Positions 45,249 to 54,152 of a stretch of DNA of 64,000 nucleotides are shown here, one piece after another. The stretch lies in the NCBI GenBank assembly GCA_964480565.1, contig CAYZSU010000001.1, positions 1 to 64,000 on the forward strand, read 5' to 3'. Below the pieces are notes generated by a model. That model was not told where the DNA came from. It made no database searches and saw nothing but the letters and a program-made list of their open reading frames with translations. Position 1 is the stretch's first letter; each line of letters starts with the position of its first letter. The DNA comes from CAYZSU01 sp964480565 (GTDB lineage Bacteria; UBA10199; 2-02-FULL-44-16; JAAZCA01). A program made the position numbers and the translations under genes.

Positions 45249-45728
45249 ATGGATATTCAAACAACACGGTTTGGACAAATAACAATTGAGGAATCTGAAG
45301 TAATTCATATGCCCAAAGGTATTTTGGGTTTTGATGAGTTAAAGCACTATGTGATTATTCCACATACACCTGCATCACCTTATTATTGTTGGTATCAATC
45401 GACTGAAAAGGAAGAAATTGCATTTGTACTCTGTTCACCAAATGCGTTTATTAGCGATTATAAACCGGAATTAAATGCATTTACAAAGCAAGAGCTGCAT
45501 ATTGACGGGGATGACCAGGTGGCGATTTTTAATATTGCAACATTTAGAGATAATGGAAAACAAATCTTTCTTAATTTATGTGCACCCATTGTTATTAATG
45601 TGAATAAAAAATTGTCATTACAGGTTATATTAGATGAAAAGAAGTTTCCACTTCGCTATGAGTTGCCACAATTTGTTCCTGTGCAAAATCAAAAACCCAT
45701 TTCAAATCCGATTGTTGAATCTGTATAA
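45249..45728 (+). CDS. fliW: Flagellar assembly factor FliW
   Basis: 159 residues beginning TTRFGQITIEESEVIHMPKG with LGFDELKHYVII, the FliW signature. FliW binds either flagellin or CsrA: when flagellin is exported, free FliW removes CsrA from fliC mRNA. It starts directly after the csrA stop. The C-terminal tail is slightly longer than common. Confidence 0.95.
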   Translation: MDIQTTRFGQITIEESEVIHMPKGILGFDELKHYVIIPHTPASPYYCWYQSTEKEEIAFVLCSPNAFISDYKPELNAFTKQELHIDGDDQVAIFNIATFRDNGKQIFLNLCAPIVINVNKKLSLQVILDEKKFPLRYELPQFVPVQNQKPISNPIVESV

Positions 45729-45733
45729 TCCCT

Positions 45734-46225
45734 ATGTCAATTACTATTAATACTTTAGGTAAAGATCAAATTCCGAGTATAAAAGAATTTTACTTAGCGG
45801 CATTGGAAGAGGAAATTCATTTTTCAGCTGCAAATTCTTTTCGATCTGTCGATTATTCAAGCGATTCAAAAGCGCGCATACATGTATTTTTTGAAAATGC
45901 ATATATGAATGATCATTTTGGCATTTTTTTGTTGTATGTACATCAAACCTTGTTGGGTTTTATTATGCTGAGCTATCAAGATGCATTGGCAGAGCAGCCT
46001 ACACAAATAGGGTATATTAATGGCATATATATACACCCAGGGCATCGTAAAAAAGGATATGGCCATTTATTGATGAAAAGAGCGTTGGAGTGGTTTAAAG
46101 ATCATGATCTGGAAGTTATTGAATTAAATATGACCATTGGAAATAAAACAGTGGAACATTTTTGGTCAAAGTATGGATTTAAGCCTCTTGAGACTGTTTG
46201 TTTTTTAAAAATAGGGTGTCCATAA
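45734..46225 (+). CDS. GNAT-family N-acetyltransferase
   Basis: 163 residues with the acetyl-CoA pyrophosphate-binding motif in IYIHPGHRKKGYGHLLMKRA (~residues 97-116) and a C-terminal ELNMTIGNKTVEHFWSKYGF pattern. Substrate unknown. Its place 6 bp after fliW suggests a flagellar role, perhaps sugar-amine or protein acetylation; this is inference. Confidence 0.82.
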   Translation: MSITINTLGKDQIPSIKEFYLAALEEEIHFSAANSFRSVDYSSDSKARIHVFFENAYMNDHFGIFLLYVHQTLLGFIMLSYQDALAEQPTQIGYINGIYIHPGHRKKGYGHLLMKRALEWFKDHDLEVIELNMTIGNKTVEHFWSKYGFKPLETVCFLKIGCP

Positions 46226-46232
46226 AATCACC

Positions 46233-47501
46233 TTACTCCAAGAGTTGGGAAATAGTCTCACCATCCATTAATTCATGGCTAGATTGTAAATCGCCTGGAT
46301 TTTTTGTACTGGATTCATATATTTTCATCGCTACATCTTCCATTTCTTCAAAACGTTGTTCTTTTGAAGAAATGCTTGAAAGATATTTTTCTGTGGTTGC
46401 TTTATCGAGCCCATCCATGGCATCCGTGATTTTAGTTTCCTCTGTTTTTAGTGTGGCAATGAGATTATCCAGGATTATTTTGGCAGTGTCGTTTATTTCT
46501 GTATTGGTTTTAATTCCTAATACAATTTGTTCACTGCTAAATATTTGTTCGGTTGAGTGGACAATATCCTGATGAATTTCAGATGATTGCTTTACCTGAT
46601 CTTTTAACTGTCCTGCTTTTGAAAACCCATAGCTGTTGGATGTTTCATCGATGCTAATTGGTTGAATAGGTTTAATTTCTACATACTGTGACATGGACTC
46701 CAACTCGTTTTTTTTACCTTCTTTATCTGCATTGATGGATGTGACAACATTGAGTTCATCATCCTGTTCTTCTTCAATTTGAAGTTTAATTTGGGCGGCT
46801 ACTTGCTTGAGTTGACCGCTTGCTTCTAGTTGAACACCGCGGACTGCTTTGGCTTCTTCTGCTAGCGCTTCTTTGCGCTTGGTTTTTATTTGATGTCCAA
46901 TTTCTTCATATTCTTCAATGCGTATTTTTTGTTTTTCATATTGGCGTGTTTCTGCGCGTTCTTCAATGGCTTTCATGAATAATATATCGGGATCATTTTC
47001 TTTGGCGTATTTTTCTGCACGAATTGCGGCCATTCTCTCGACTTCCTTTTGAATACTGCTTGTTTTAAGCACGGATTCATCCGCTGTGTTTTTGAGCAAT
47101 GCAGTATCATCGTTTTTTTCTGTTTGTTCAGATAGATTATTTTTTGTAATTGCGCCAAAATTCCTAACTTGCTCAGCTTTTTTATCCGGCAATGCGGCTT
47201 TTTTGATTGTTTTTTTAAGTTCTTGAAGGATTTTAGCGCTTTCATTCATTTCAGATTTTAACTTAGAGGCCTGCAATGCAATATTCTGAGAAAATAGCAT
47301 TTTACTTTGCCGTTCTGCTAAATTTTGATTTCGCTTGACTGGTGTATGAATGGAACTTTTATCCGCTTGATTGACTCGCTTATGAGCACTGACATCGCCT
47401 TTTGTGGCTTCTGTCCCTGTAGCGCTGGCAGGAGAGATGTCTTTATCTTCAGAGGGTAATTTTATATCAGTGGGTGGAATACCCGCTAGATTTGTAGACA
47501 T
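46233..47501 (-). CDS. Charged coiled-coil protein of unknown function
   Basis: 422 residues, very rich in Glu, Lys, Gln and Ala with long predicted coiled coils (~70-100, 130-240, 300-390). No membrane segment, signal peptide or Cys. N-terminal Pro/Ser-rich stretch is probably disordered. It ends 8 bp from the convergent acetyltransferase gene. A good GGAGGT site precedes the start. Not a known family to me; it could be a structural or export-related flagellar accessory. Confidence 0.6.
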   Translation of the reverse strand: MSTNLAGIPPTDIKLPSEDKDISPASATGTEATKGDVSAHKRVNQADKSSIHTPVKRNQNLAERQSKMLFSQNIALQASKLKSEMNESAKILQELKKTIKKAALPDKKAEQVRNFGAITKNNLSEQTEKNDDTALLKNTADESVLKTSSIQKEVERMAAIRAEKYAKENDPDILFMKAIEERAETRQYEKQKIRIEEYEEIGHQIKTKRKEALAEEAKAVRGVQLEASGQLKQVAAQIKLQIEEEQDDELNVVTSINADKEGKKNELESMSQYVEIKPIQPISIDETSNSYGFSKAGQLKDQVKQSSEIHQDIVHSTEQIFSSEQIVLGIKTNTEINDTAKIILDNLIATLKTEETKITDAMDGLDKATTEKYLSSISSKEQRFEEMEDVAMKIYESSTKNPGDLQSSHELMDGETISQLLE

Positions 47502-47566
47502 AGTACCTCCAGTATAATCACATTGAGTTGAAATCTTATATTTTAGCTACAAAAACCCTTCAAGAG

Positions 47567-47582
47567 ATAATACGGGTATTAT
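47567..47582. promoter_or_regulatory. Palindrome upstream of the coiled-coil gene
   Basis: ATAATACGGGTATTAT is a perfect 7-bp inverted repeat with a 2-bp centre, 66 bp before the start of the coiled-coil gene. It may be an operator. The rest of the 47502-47697 gap is AT-rich without other visible signals. Confidence 0.3.
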
Positions 47583-47697
47583 TCTGAATAACTTTAGTGA
47601 AAAAAATAAAAATAAAAAGTATGCTATTTCAAATAGATAGACGTATAATATATTTCATATTATTAGGAAGGTAAGTTAATGTACTGAAAATAATAGG

Positions 47698-49482
47698 TTA
47701 TTTTTTATTTTGAATGGAATATTGTATTTGCTTGCACCAATAGATGCAGGTAGAAAACCAATGATGAATTAAATCCATTTTTCTTAATAATTTCTCTTTT
47801 TGGGATGTTGTTTTTCCTAGGAGCACATAGCTTTCACGCGATATATCAAATAATGTTTTTTGTGTGAAATGATCGAGCAATGACTTATATACATGTGCGG
47901 TATCGTTTTGTAATTTTTGCGCGCTATCCTCAAATTGGGATAATTCACGGGATATTGCATGTAGGCGATCAGGGCTTTCACAAGATATGATAGATGGATA
48001 TTTTTCCATGCATGCATTTAGTGTCGAAAAACAATCATTAAAGTAATGGGATAATGCCTGCTCAGTATCAGAAATAATATTGGGAGAAATAAAAGTGGGG
48101 CTTAATGTCTGATATTGTGTATTGAGATGCTGTAAAATAGTCGGTTGTATGGGCGGTAATGTTAATTCATTGGGATTTAACTGCGTCATTCCCTCAATAT
48201 GAATGCCCTGATGTTTTTCAATAACATTCAGGCAGTTGATTTTGTATTTATGAATAATATGTGTAAATACATTGCTAAAATGTTTCCATGGATAATAGGA
48301 TTGTTTGGGTGTACCATCATTGCCGGGCAGCCAAATTTCACGATCTTTAAAATTATGTCGGTTACGATGATGGCGAATGCGCATGCCCTCCACATGTGTG
48401 TACCCACTATCCTGGTCAAAACATAAATCCTGTCCTACAACAATGATTGGATTGCATCCCAAATAATGTAATAATAATAACCCTTGATGGGCCACGCAGG
48501 CGCCTGGATAAAATCGATGATTATTCGGAAAAAACCAGCGCATTATTGCAAGATCGCGAATCATGGTGAGTATGGGGCCGGGATAGGCATCATATGTTTG
48601 TGGGGGTGTAAATGGATTAGTGACTAAATATACATCCTCGAGAGGTGCAATGCCTTCAAAAAAGCGTGTAATATGCTCGCGTCGTTCCGTGGTACCGACA
48701 AAGTGGGGCTTAATCCCATGCGACCAGATGACGGACAATGCAGAATCACAGGCAAACATGACTGCGCGGTGTTGCAGTTCGTTTAATAAGGGAATGCGTT
48801 GTGTAAGGGATGGTCCCGATGAAATGAGTACACCGGGCATGCCTGTCATGGCGCCTTTTAAATTATCCACTGATTTGAGTTGGCTAAAATTTGTCAAGTT
48901 ATCCAATATATTAAGCAAGCCATGGTAGGCATCAATGGGCTCTGTATTCATATAGGCATTGAGATCGTAGATGCAGTCATCTAAAATGCGATTGCAATTG
49001 TCAAAGTAGTCTTTGCGTGCATCATTTAAATGAGGCTCTGTATATATTTGAATACAATGGGTAAGCGGAGATATATCCGGTGCATCAAGTGCTGCACGAA
49101 AGAATAGCTGTGTGGCGGTGTCATTATTTGCAATATTCCAGAGTATATGCGGATGTGCGAATAATTGACTCATATCACATGTAGCCAGTTGACCTGCAAA
49201 TATATCCAACGATGGTTCAATAACAATGATGACCTTTTGTAGTGGATGTGGTTTTTTGGCATAGGCGAGCAAGACATCTGCGCGAGATACTCCATTCCAT
49301 ATTAAAATTGCTGGATTGGTCAGTTGCGATGTAATCGTTGAGGCCATGGATGTGCTATCTGTAGCAGGTATTGGTTTTTGTGCAGGTACTGTGGTGATAT
49401 GCGTGTCAATGCATGTCGATAAATGAGGATGGTATTGCCTTAGTGCGGCTAAGTTATGTGCCCACAAGGCATTATTGGTCAT
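47698..49482 (-). CDS. DUF115/MptE-like motility-associated factor (Maf-type)
   Basis: 594 residues. The core (~205-380) has GVLISSGPSLTQRIPLLNEL, ACDSALSVIWSHGIKPHFVG and PIIVVGQDLCFD, the pattern of DUF115/MptE-like proteins. In Campylobacter, Helicobacter and Aeromonas, Maf members are needed to load nonulosonic acid onto flagellin. The neighbouring sugar module supports that role here. Overlaps the upstream 146-residue gene by 11 bp. Confidence 0.82.
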   Translation of the reverse strand: MTNNALWAHNLAALRQYHPHLSTCIDTHITTVPAQKPIPATDSTSMASTITSQLTNPAILIWNGVSRADVLLAYAKKPHPLQKVIIVIEPSLDIFAGQLATCDMSQLFAHPHILWNIANNDTATQLFFRAALDAPDISPLTHCIQIYTEPHLNDARKDYFDNCNRILDDCIYDLNAYMNTEPIDAYHGLLNILDNLTNFSQLKSVDNLKGAMTGMPGVLISSGPSLTQRIPLLNELQHRAVMFACDSALSVIWSHGIKPHFVGTTERREHITRFFEGIAPLEDVYLVTNPFTPPQTYDAYPGPILTMIRDLAIMRWFFPNNHRFYPGACVAHQGLLLLHYLGCNPIIVVGQDLCFDQDSGYTHVEGMRIRHHRNRHNFKDREIWLPGNDGTPKQSYYPWKHFSNVFTHIIHKYKINCLNVIEKHQGIHIEGMTQLNPNELTLPPIQPTILQHLNTQYQTLSPTFISPNIISDTEQALSHYFNDCFSTLNACMEKYPSIISCESPDRLHAISRELSQFEDSAQKLQNDTAHVYKSLLDHFTQKTLFDISRESYVLLGKTTSQKEKLLRKMDLIHHWFSTCIYWCKQIQYSIQNKK

Positions 49483-49912
49483 AAGTAGATTCTTTCATTA
49501 ATCGCATGCACCATAGCGATTGATACTGACATACTGCGCTGATCAAATTCATATGAAATTTATAAAAATGAGCGGGTGATGGAGCTTGTGCTTTTCCCTC
49601 ACTGTATATTTCGTCATACCATGTCATAAGCAGTGTGAGTAATGGATTAAATTCAGGCACGATTGTATTAATAGTATGATGGTGTGCCTGTAATTCATTC
49701 ATTAATTGATTAAAAAAGTCTGTATATTTATCATGAATGTGCGGATCTGGATTATCTGGATGATCATTGCGCCACATATTGCCAATGCATTCACTTGTTA
49801 GGAGACAGTAGTGGTGGAGTTTGTCAATAATCTCACGCTGTTTGGAATGGAGCTTGATTTGGCAAATTTTTTCAAATAGGGGCTCTGATTTTTCTAAAGG
49901 TAAAATAAACAC
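49472..49912 (-). CDS. Small helical protein co-encoded with the DUF115 factor
   Basis: 146 residues, helical, with many His, Trp and Tyr in the middle and C-terminal parts (FNPLLTLLMTWYDEIYSEGK; FHMNLISAVCQYQSLWCMRL). No domain recognised and no signal peptide. The overlap with the DUF115 gene suggests the two act together, for example as adaptor and transferase. Confidence 0.5.
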   Translation of the reverse strand: MFILPLEKSEPLFEKICQIKLHSKQREIIDKLHHYCLLTSECIGNMWRNDHPDNPDPHIHDKYTDFFNQLMNELQAHHHTINTIVPEFNPLLTLLMTWYDEIYSEGKAQAPSPAHFYKFHMNLISAVCQYQSLWCMRLMKESTYDQ

Positions 49913-49997
49913 AGGAGTTATCTAGTGAAGCATATCAAAAAATGCAATTGCTCATTTGGAGGATTGCAATGATTTATCAGGCGTTTATAATAGGACT

Positions 49998-50711
49998 ATG
50001 TCGGTGATGAAATGCAATTCAGTCTTGAATATTTGCGCAATTATTCCTGCACGAGGAAATTCCAAAGCAGTGCCTCGTAAAAATAAACGTGTTCTGGGTG
50101 AAAAACCATTAATTGCACATAGTATTGATGCGGCTAAGCAGTCGCAATATGTGACTCATGTTTTTGTCAGTACAGAGGATAAAGAGATTGCGAGTATTGC
50201 AGAAAATTACGGTGCTGACGTTCCATATCTGCGCCCAAAGTCTTTGTCCGAAGATCATGTGCATGCGGTGTATGCGGTTGTAAATATGTTGGAATATCTG
50301 ATAAAAAATAATTATTGTAAGCCAGATATTGTGGTGATGCTACTTCCTACATCGCCATTTCGAACAAGCATACAGATTGATGCAGCGATTGATGTATATA
50401 TGAATGCTCAATGCGATAGCGTGGTTTCAGTGGTTGAACTGGACAAGCAAATACCGCATTTACGTATTGTTAGGGATAATTTTTTACAGCCTATCGTTCC
50501 TATTGAAAATTGTAATGTGCAGCGACAGGATTTAGAAGTATTGTATGCATTGAATGGATCTATATATGTATCATCATCGCAGCAATTAATTGCATTTAAT
50601 TCATTTCATATGCCCAATACACGGGCTTATATTATGGATAGAGAGTCATCCCTGGATATTAATACAATGGATGATTGGATTGATGCGGAGAAGCAGCTAG
50701 CAAAGGAATAG
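49998..50711 (+). CDS. Acylneuraminate cytidylyltransferase-like enzyme (NeuA/PseF family)
   Basis: 237 residues. The N-terminal CAIIPARGNSKAVPRKNKRV and PLIAHSIDAAKQS, with MLLPTSPFR near 120, are the CMP-sialic/nonulosonic acid synthetase pattern. These enzymes activate the sugar as CMP-nonulosonate. The start could be 49998 or the ATG at 50007. It heads a compact five-gene cluster with no gap above 4 bp. Confidence 0.85.
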   Translation: MSVMKCNSVLNICAIIPARGNSKAVPRKNKRVLGEKPLIAHSIDAAKQSQYVTHVFVSTEDKEIASIAENYGADVPYLRPKSLSEDHVHAVYAVVNMLEYLIKNNYCKPDIVVMLLPTSPFRTSIQIDAAIDVYMNAQCDSVVSVVELDKQIPHLRIVRDNFLQPIVPIENCNVQRQDLEVLYALNGSIYVSSSQQLIAFNSFHMPNTRAYIMDRESSLDINTMDDWIDAEKQLAKE

Positions 50712-50714
50712 TCG

Positions 50715-51860
50715 ATGAAAACAATTTGGCATCATGGTGCATGGAATCGAAATTTTGGTGATTGGGTGCTTTATGATTCCATTCATTATCATCTCAATCA
50801 GCATGCCGGACATCCATTGTATTTTGTTCCAGTAGATAGCCAAAAAGCAGTATATTCCGATGATCTCATTGCACGATTAAATTCAGAAGCAGATGCATTG
50901 ATCATCGGTGGCGGTGGATTATTGTTTCATCGCCCTGAAGATAGTAGTATATCTGGGTGGCAATTTAATATTCCAATAGAAAAAATAGAAGATATTCATG
51001 TGCCGATTATTGTATATGGCATTGGGTATAATCGGTTTTTTTATGATGAAACACCTTTTCCACCTATATTTGCGGATCATGTGCATGCATTGCAGAAAAA
51101 AAGTACATTGTTTAGCGTTCGCAATACAGGCACGCTAAATCAGTTAAAGTCGCATGGATTGCCAATAGATGATATATCTGTTGTACCGGATGCAGGCGTG
51201 TTTGCACCCAAACAAACACTATCATTGCCGATTGATCGGGGTAAATATGATCGCATGATCGGCGTGAATATTGCGGGTGATCGACCACATCATCGATTCC
51301 CTATGCCAAGCGCGCAAACAGAAAAACAGTGTATGCATGCATTGGCCACTTCTTTGAATCGGTTATGTGATGATTGGAATGCATGTGTATTGTTATTGCC
51401 GCATATTGATGATATTGATGAACGTTTTGATTCGTTATTTTCAGATATTATCGGTCATCATCGTACATTTAGCTTAAAATCTCTTTGCACGCATATCTAT
51501 CCACCCAGTCCAATAACAACGCGGTTATTGATGGGTGCATATAATGAATGCGATATAATCATTGGTGGTCGTGGTCACAGTGGCTTGATTGCCTATGGTT
51601 GCCATAAACCATTTATTGCATTTGGCAGCCATTTGAAAAATTCCTATCTTCTTGAGGATATTCATATGTCACAGGCTGCACTGACACCTGATATGATTTT
51701 GTCACAATGCCATTCACAGGATTATTTGATACATATGATTTTACAATTGTATGCAAATTATTCAAAAAAAGAGGTGCAATTAAAAGCGAAATATAATCAG
51801 GATTTTCAGGTGTTTGATCAGTTTAACCAAATGGTAGTGACACAACTATTGGAGTTATAA
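50715..51860 (+). CDS. Polysaccharide pyruvyl transferase-family protein
   Basis: 381 residues. WNRNFGDWVLYDSIHYHLNQ at the start, ADALIIGGGGLLFHRPED, and the late CDIIIGGRGHSGLIAYG fit the pyruvyltransferase family, a GT-B-like fold that adds ketal-pyruvate to sugars. Exact substrate unknown. It sits between the NeuA-like and NeuB-like genes. Confidence 0.78.
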   Translation: MKTIWHHGAWNRNFGDWVLYDSIHYHLNQHAGHPLYFVPVDSQKAVYSDDLIARLNSEADALIIGGGGLLFHRPEDSSISGWQFNIPIEKIEDIHVPIIVYGIGYNRFFYDETPFPPIFADHVHALQKKSTLFSVRNTGTLNQLKSHGLPIDDISVVPDAGVFAPKQTLSLPIDRGKYDRMIGVNIAGDRPHHRFPMPSAQTEKQCMHALATSLNRLCDDWNACVLLLPHIDDIDERFDSLFSDIIGHHRTFSLKSLCTHIYPPSPITTRLLMGAYNECDIIIGGRGHSGLIAYGCHKPFIAFGSHLKNSYLLEDIHMSQAALTPDMILSQCHSQDYLIHMILQLYANYSKKEVQLKAKYNQDFQVFDQFNQMVVTQLLEL

Positions 51861-52709
51861 ATGAATCAATTTATTTCAGATTCTGTAACAATTATTGCAG
51901 AAATCGGTATCAATCATAATGGCGATATTGATATGGCTAAAAAATTAATTGATGTGGCCAAAGTAGCGGGTGTGGATATCGTCAAATTTCAAAAGCGAAA
52001 TCCAGATAAATGTGTGCCAGATGCTCAAAAAAAAGAACGCCGAATGACACCTTGGGGAGAAATGAGCTATTTGGAATATAAACATCGTATTGAATTTGGC
52101 AAAGAGGACTATGATGTCATTCATGCCTATTGCCAGGAGCGAGGGATTGAATGGACTGCATCCATTTGGGATCGCGATTCATTGGACTTTATTATGGGCT
52201 ATCAGCCAAAGAGTTTAAAAATACCTTCTGCACTGTTAACGGATTTGGACTTATTGCACCATGTTGCAGAGACGAATATTTTGACATATATCAGTACGGG
52301 TATGAGTGTATTGGCGGAAATTGATCAGGCTGTTGCGGTATTTAAAGCCAAAAAATGTCCCTATATGATGATGCATTGCAATTCATCATACCCTGCACAA
52401 AATTCAGAATTGAATATTTCCTGTATTAATACGCTAAGAGAAAAATACCAATGTCCAATTGGGTACAGTGGCCATGAATTCGGTTTGATTCCATCTGTGT
52501 TGGCAGTTATGTGTGGGGCTGAGGCAATTGAACGGCATATTACGCTTAAACGCACCATGTGGGGCACGGATCATATGGCATCCATTGAACCTGTGGGATT
52601 AATGAAATTGGTGGGGTATATTCGAAGCATTCCAGAATCAATTGGGGACGGCGTAAAGCGCATATACCCATCGGAAGAATGTATTAAACAAAAGTTGAGG
52701 CGCATATGA
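51861..52709 (+). CDS. neuB: NeuB-type nonulosonic acid synthase without SAF domain
   Basis: 282 residues. TIIAEIGINHNGDIDMAKKL, VDIVKFQKRNPDKCVP, YISTGMSVLAEIDQAV and PIGYSGHEFG mark the TIM-barrel synthase that condenses PEP with a hexosamine. Family members are usually ~340 residues with a C-terminal antifreeze-like (SAF) domain; here the protein ends right after the barrel. Overlaps the next gene by 4 bp. Confidence 0.87.
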   Translation: MNQFISDSVTIIAEIGINHNGDIDMAKKLIDVAKVAGVDIVKFQKRNPDKCVPDAQKKERRMTPWGEMSYLEYKHRIEFGKEDYDVIHAYCQERGIEWTASIWDRDSLDFIMGYQPKSLKIPSALLTDLDLLHHVAETNILTYISTGMSVLAEIDQAVAVFKAKKCPYMMMHCNSSYPAQNSELNISCINTLREKYQCPIGYSGHEFGLIPSVLAVMCGAEAIERHITLKRTMWGTDHMASIEPVGLMKLVGYIRSIPESIGDGVKRIYPSEECIKQKLRRI

Positions 52710-53062
52710 AAATAGCAGTGGATTTGGATGGTACATTGTGTACGTGGCATCCACGGGAATATCATTTAGCAAAGCCAAATGAGCAGCATATCGAGCGAGT
52801 GCAGAAATTATATGACAAAGGGCATACCATATGGATTTATACTGCAAGGGGAGCGTCTTTAGACACGGAGCAAATGGCACGCGATGCATGGGAGCACATT
52901 ACATGTGAGCAATTAAAAATATGGCAAGTGCCATTTCATGAATTGATTTTTCAAAAACCCGCATTTGATATTTTGATCGATGACCGTGCAGTGCAATTTG
53001 ACTCGGATTGGCTGGATGAAATTGAATCCGGCCACTTACCGCATTGGATAAAGGGTTTATAA
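52706..53062 (+). CDS. Small HAD-superfamily phosphatase
   Basis: 118 residues. Motif I is DLDGTL (residues 6-11), motif II is the Thr in IWIYTARG, and motif III/IV is ILIDDRAVQF. No cap domain. Similar small HAD proteins occur in capsule and LPS sugar clusters and may dephosphorylate a sugar intermediate, as needed after NeuB-type condensation. Start overlaps neuB, stop overlaps the methyltransferase gene. Confidence 0.8.
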   Translation: MKIAVDLDGTLCTWHPREYHLAKPNEQHIERVQKLYDKGHTIWIYTARGASLDTEQMARDAWEHITCEQLKIWQVPFHELIFQKPAFDILIDDRAVQFDSDWLDEIESGHLPHWIKGL

Positions 53063-53949
53063 TGGCCACTGACTGCCAATGTCATCTATGTGCGTCAACC
53101 AATTGTCACAAATTAATGGATATACTTCGAAATAATTGGCAAGATGATTTTTCGATGCGGCCATATCAATGTGACAATTGTGGGCTGGTATTTATGTATC
53201 CATTGATGAGCGAAACAGACGAACATCAATTTTATGCCACACAATTTCGAGAGCTATACCATGGTCAACAGTATAGTTGCGATGAATTTCATGCATGTGG
53301 GAAAAATGAAGCACAAAAACGATGCGAGCGTTTGCTTAATTTGAATATATTATCCGGCAATATATTGGAGATTGGGTCAGCTACGGGGTATTTTTTAGAC
53401 TATGCGAATGCGCATGCAAATAAGGTGTTGGGGGTGGAGCCGGATAATGCACAGCGTGACTATGCGAATGTGCATGGCATCACTACTGTATCGGATATTT
53501 CAGACATAGGGACTTTTCAGCCAGATGTGATTATATTATTTCATGTATTGGAGCATATTCGTGAGCCAGTCGATTTTTTGTCATCATTATGTGCGAAATT
53601 TCCACGTGCTCAGCTGGTTATTGAAGTCCCTAATATCGATGATATATTGATGTCGACATATAGGATTTCAAATTATCAGAACTATTATTTTCATCCTGCA
53701 CATAGCTATTATTTTTCCTCCCAAACCCTTCAAATAGCCATTGAACAAGCAGGTTATGCACATGTGGAATTATATCCCATTCAGCGCTATGGACTTAAAA
53801 ATCATTTAAAATGGCTGCATTCACATGAAAATAATATCGATTCTACTTACTTTGATGATATAATAAGCGCTGAGACGGAAAAAAATTATCAAAAAGATAT
53901 ACGTAATAAGAATTTATCCGACACAGTGATGGCGATTGCATCTATATAA
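53062..53949 (+). CDS. SAM-dependent methyltransferase with N-terminal zinc ribbon
   Basis: 295 residues. Cys pairs CHLC and CDNC near the N-terminus form a likely zinc ribbon, followed by a class I methyltransferase with ILEIGSATGYFLDYA (~98-112) and DVIILFHVLEHIREPVDFL. Similar proteins methylate sugars in surface-glycan clusters. It ends the sugar module. Confidence 0.83.
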   Translation: MATDCQCHLCASTNCHKLMDILRNNWQDDFSMRPYQCDNCGLVFMYPLMSETDEHQFYATQFRELYHGQQYSCDEFHACGKNEAQKRCERLLNLNILSGNILEIGSATGYFLDYANAHANKVLGVEPDNAQRDYANVHGITTVSDISDIGTFQPDVIILFHVLEHIREPVDFLSSLCAKFPRAQLVIEVPNIDDILMSTYRISNYQNYYFHPAHSYYFSSQTLQIAIEQAGYAHVELYPIQRYGLKNHLKWLHSHENNIDSTYFDDIISAETEKNYQKDIRNKNLSDTVMAIASI

Positions 53950-54046
53950 TGGTTTTTTTCAATAACCCCATTAAAAAAAGTAAAAAAATACTTCAGTAAG
54001 TGTCCTATACATCCGTATTACTCTATTGTATGTGAAAAACTCGTTT

Positions 54047-54054
54047 GCCCATAA
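54047..54054 (+). promoter_or_regulatory. Candidate sigma-28 -10 element of fliC
   Basis: GCCCATAA matches the sigma-28 -10 consensus GCCGATAA at 7 of 8 bases. No good TAAA is found at the expected -35 position. A start near 54062 would give a ~90-nt leader that includes both GGA hairpins. The rest of 53950-54110 shows no gene. Confidence 0.4.
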
Positions 54055-54110
54055 AGTTATCGAACGTGAAAGGCGCCAGCTAGTAGACGACTTGAATGTG
54101 GCAACCACAA

Positions 54111-54131
54111 GCGAATTAAGGGATAATTCGC
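54111..54131 (+). promoter_or_regulatory. CsrA-type hairpin 1 in the fliC leader
   Basis: GCGAATTA (54111-54118) pairs perfectly with TAATTCGC (54124-54131), leaving the loop AGGGA. A GGA in a small hairpin loop is the known CsrA recognition feature. Confidence 0.7.
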
Positions 54132-54136
54132 TATAA

Positions 54137-54149
54137 CCCCAAGGAGGGG
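54137..54149 (+). promoter_or_regulatory. CsrA-type hairpin 2 overlapping the fliC ribosome site
   Basis: CCCC (54137-54140), loop AAGGA and GGGG (54146-54149). The loop and right arm are the ribosome site itself, four bases before the ATG, so CsrA binding here would block translation directly. Confidence 0.7.
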
Positions 54150-54152
54150 AAT

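Noticed and set aside
54052..54078. TAAAGTTA before fliC as a sigma-28 -35 element
   Set aside because: At the required distance the sequence is AGGCGCCA, not GCCGATAA.
54098..54113. Sigma-54-like site TGGCAACCACAAGC before fliC
   Set aside because: The GG to GC spacing is one base short and the -12 TTGC is missing; the sigma-28-like -10 at 54047-54054 is a better candidate.
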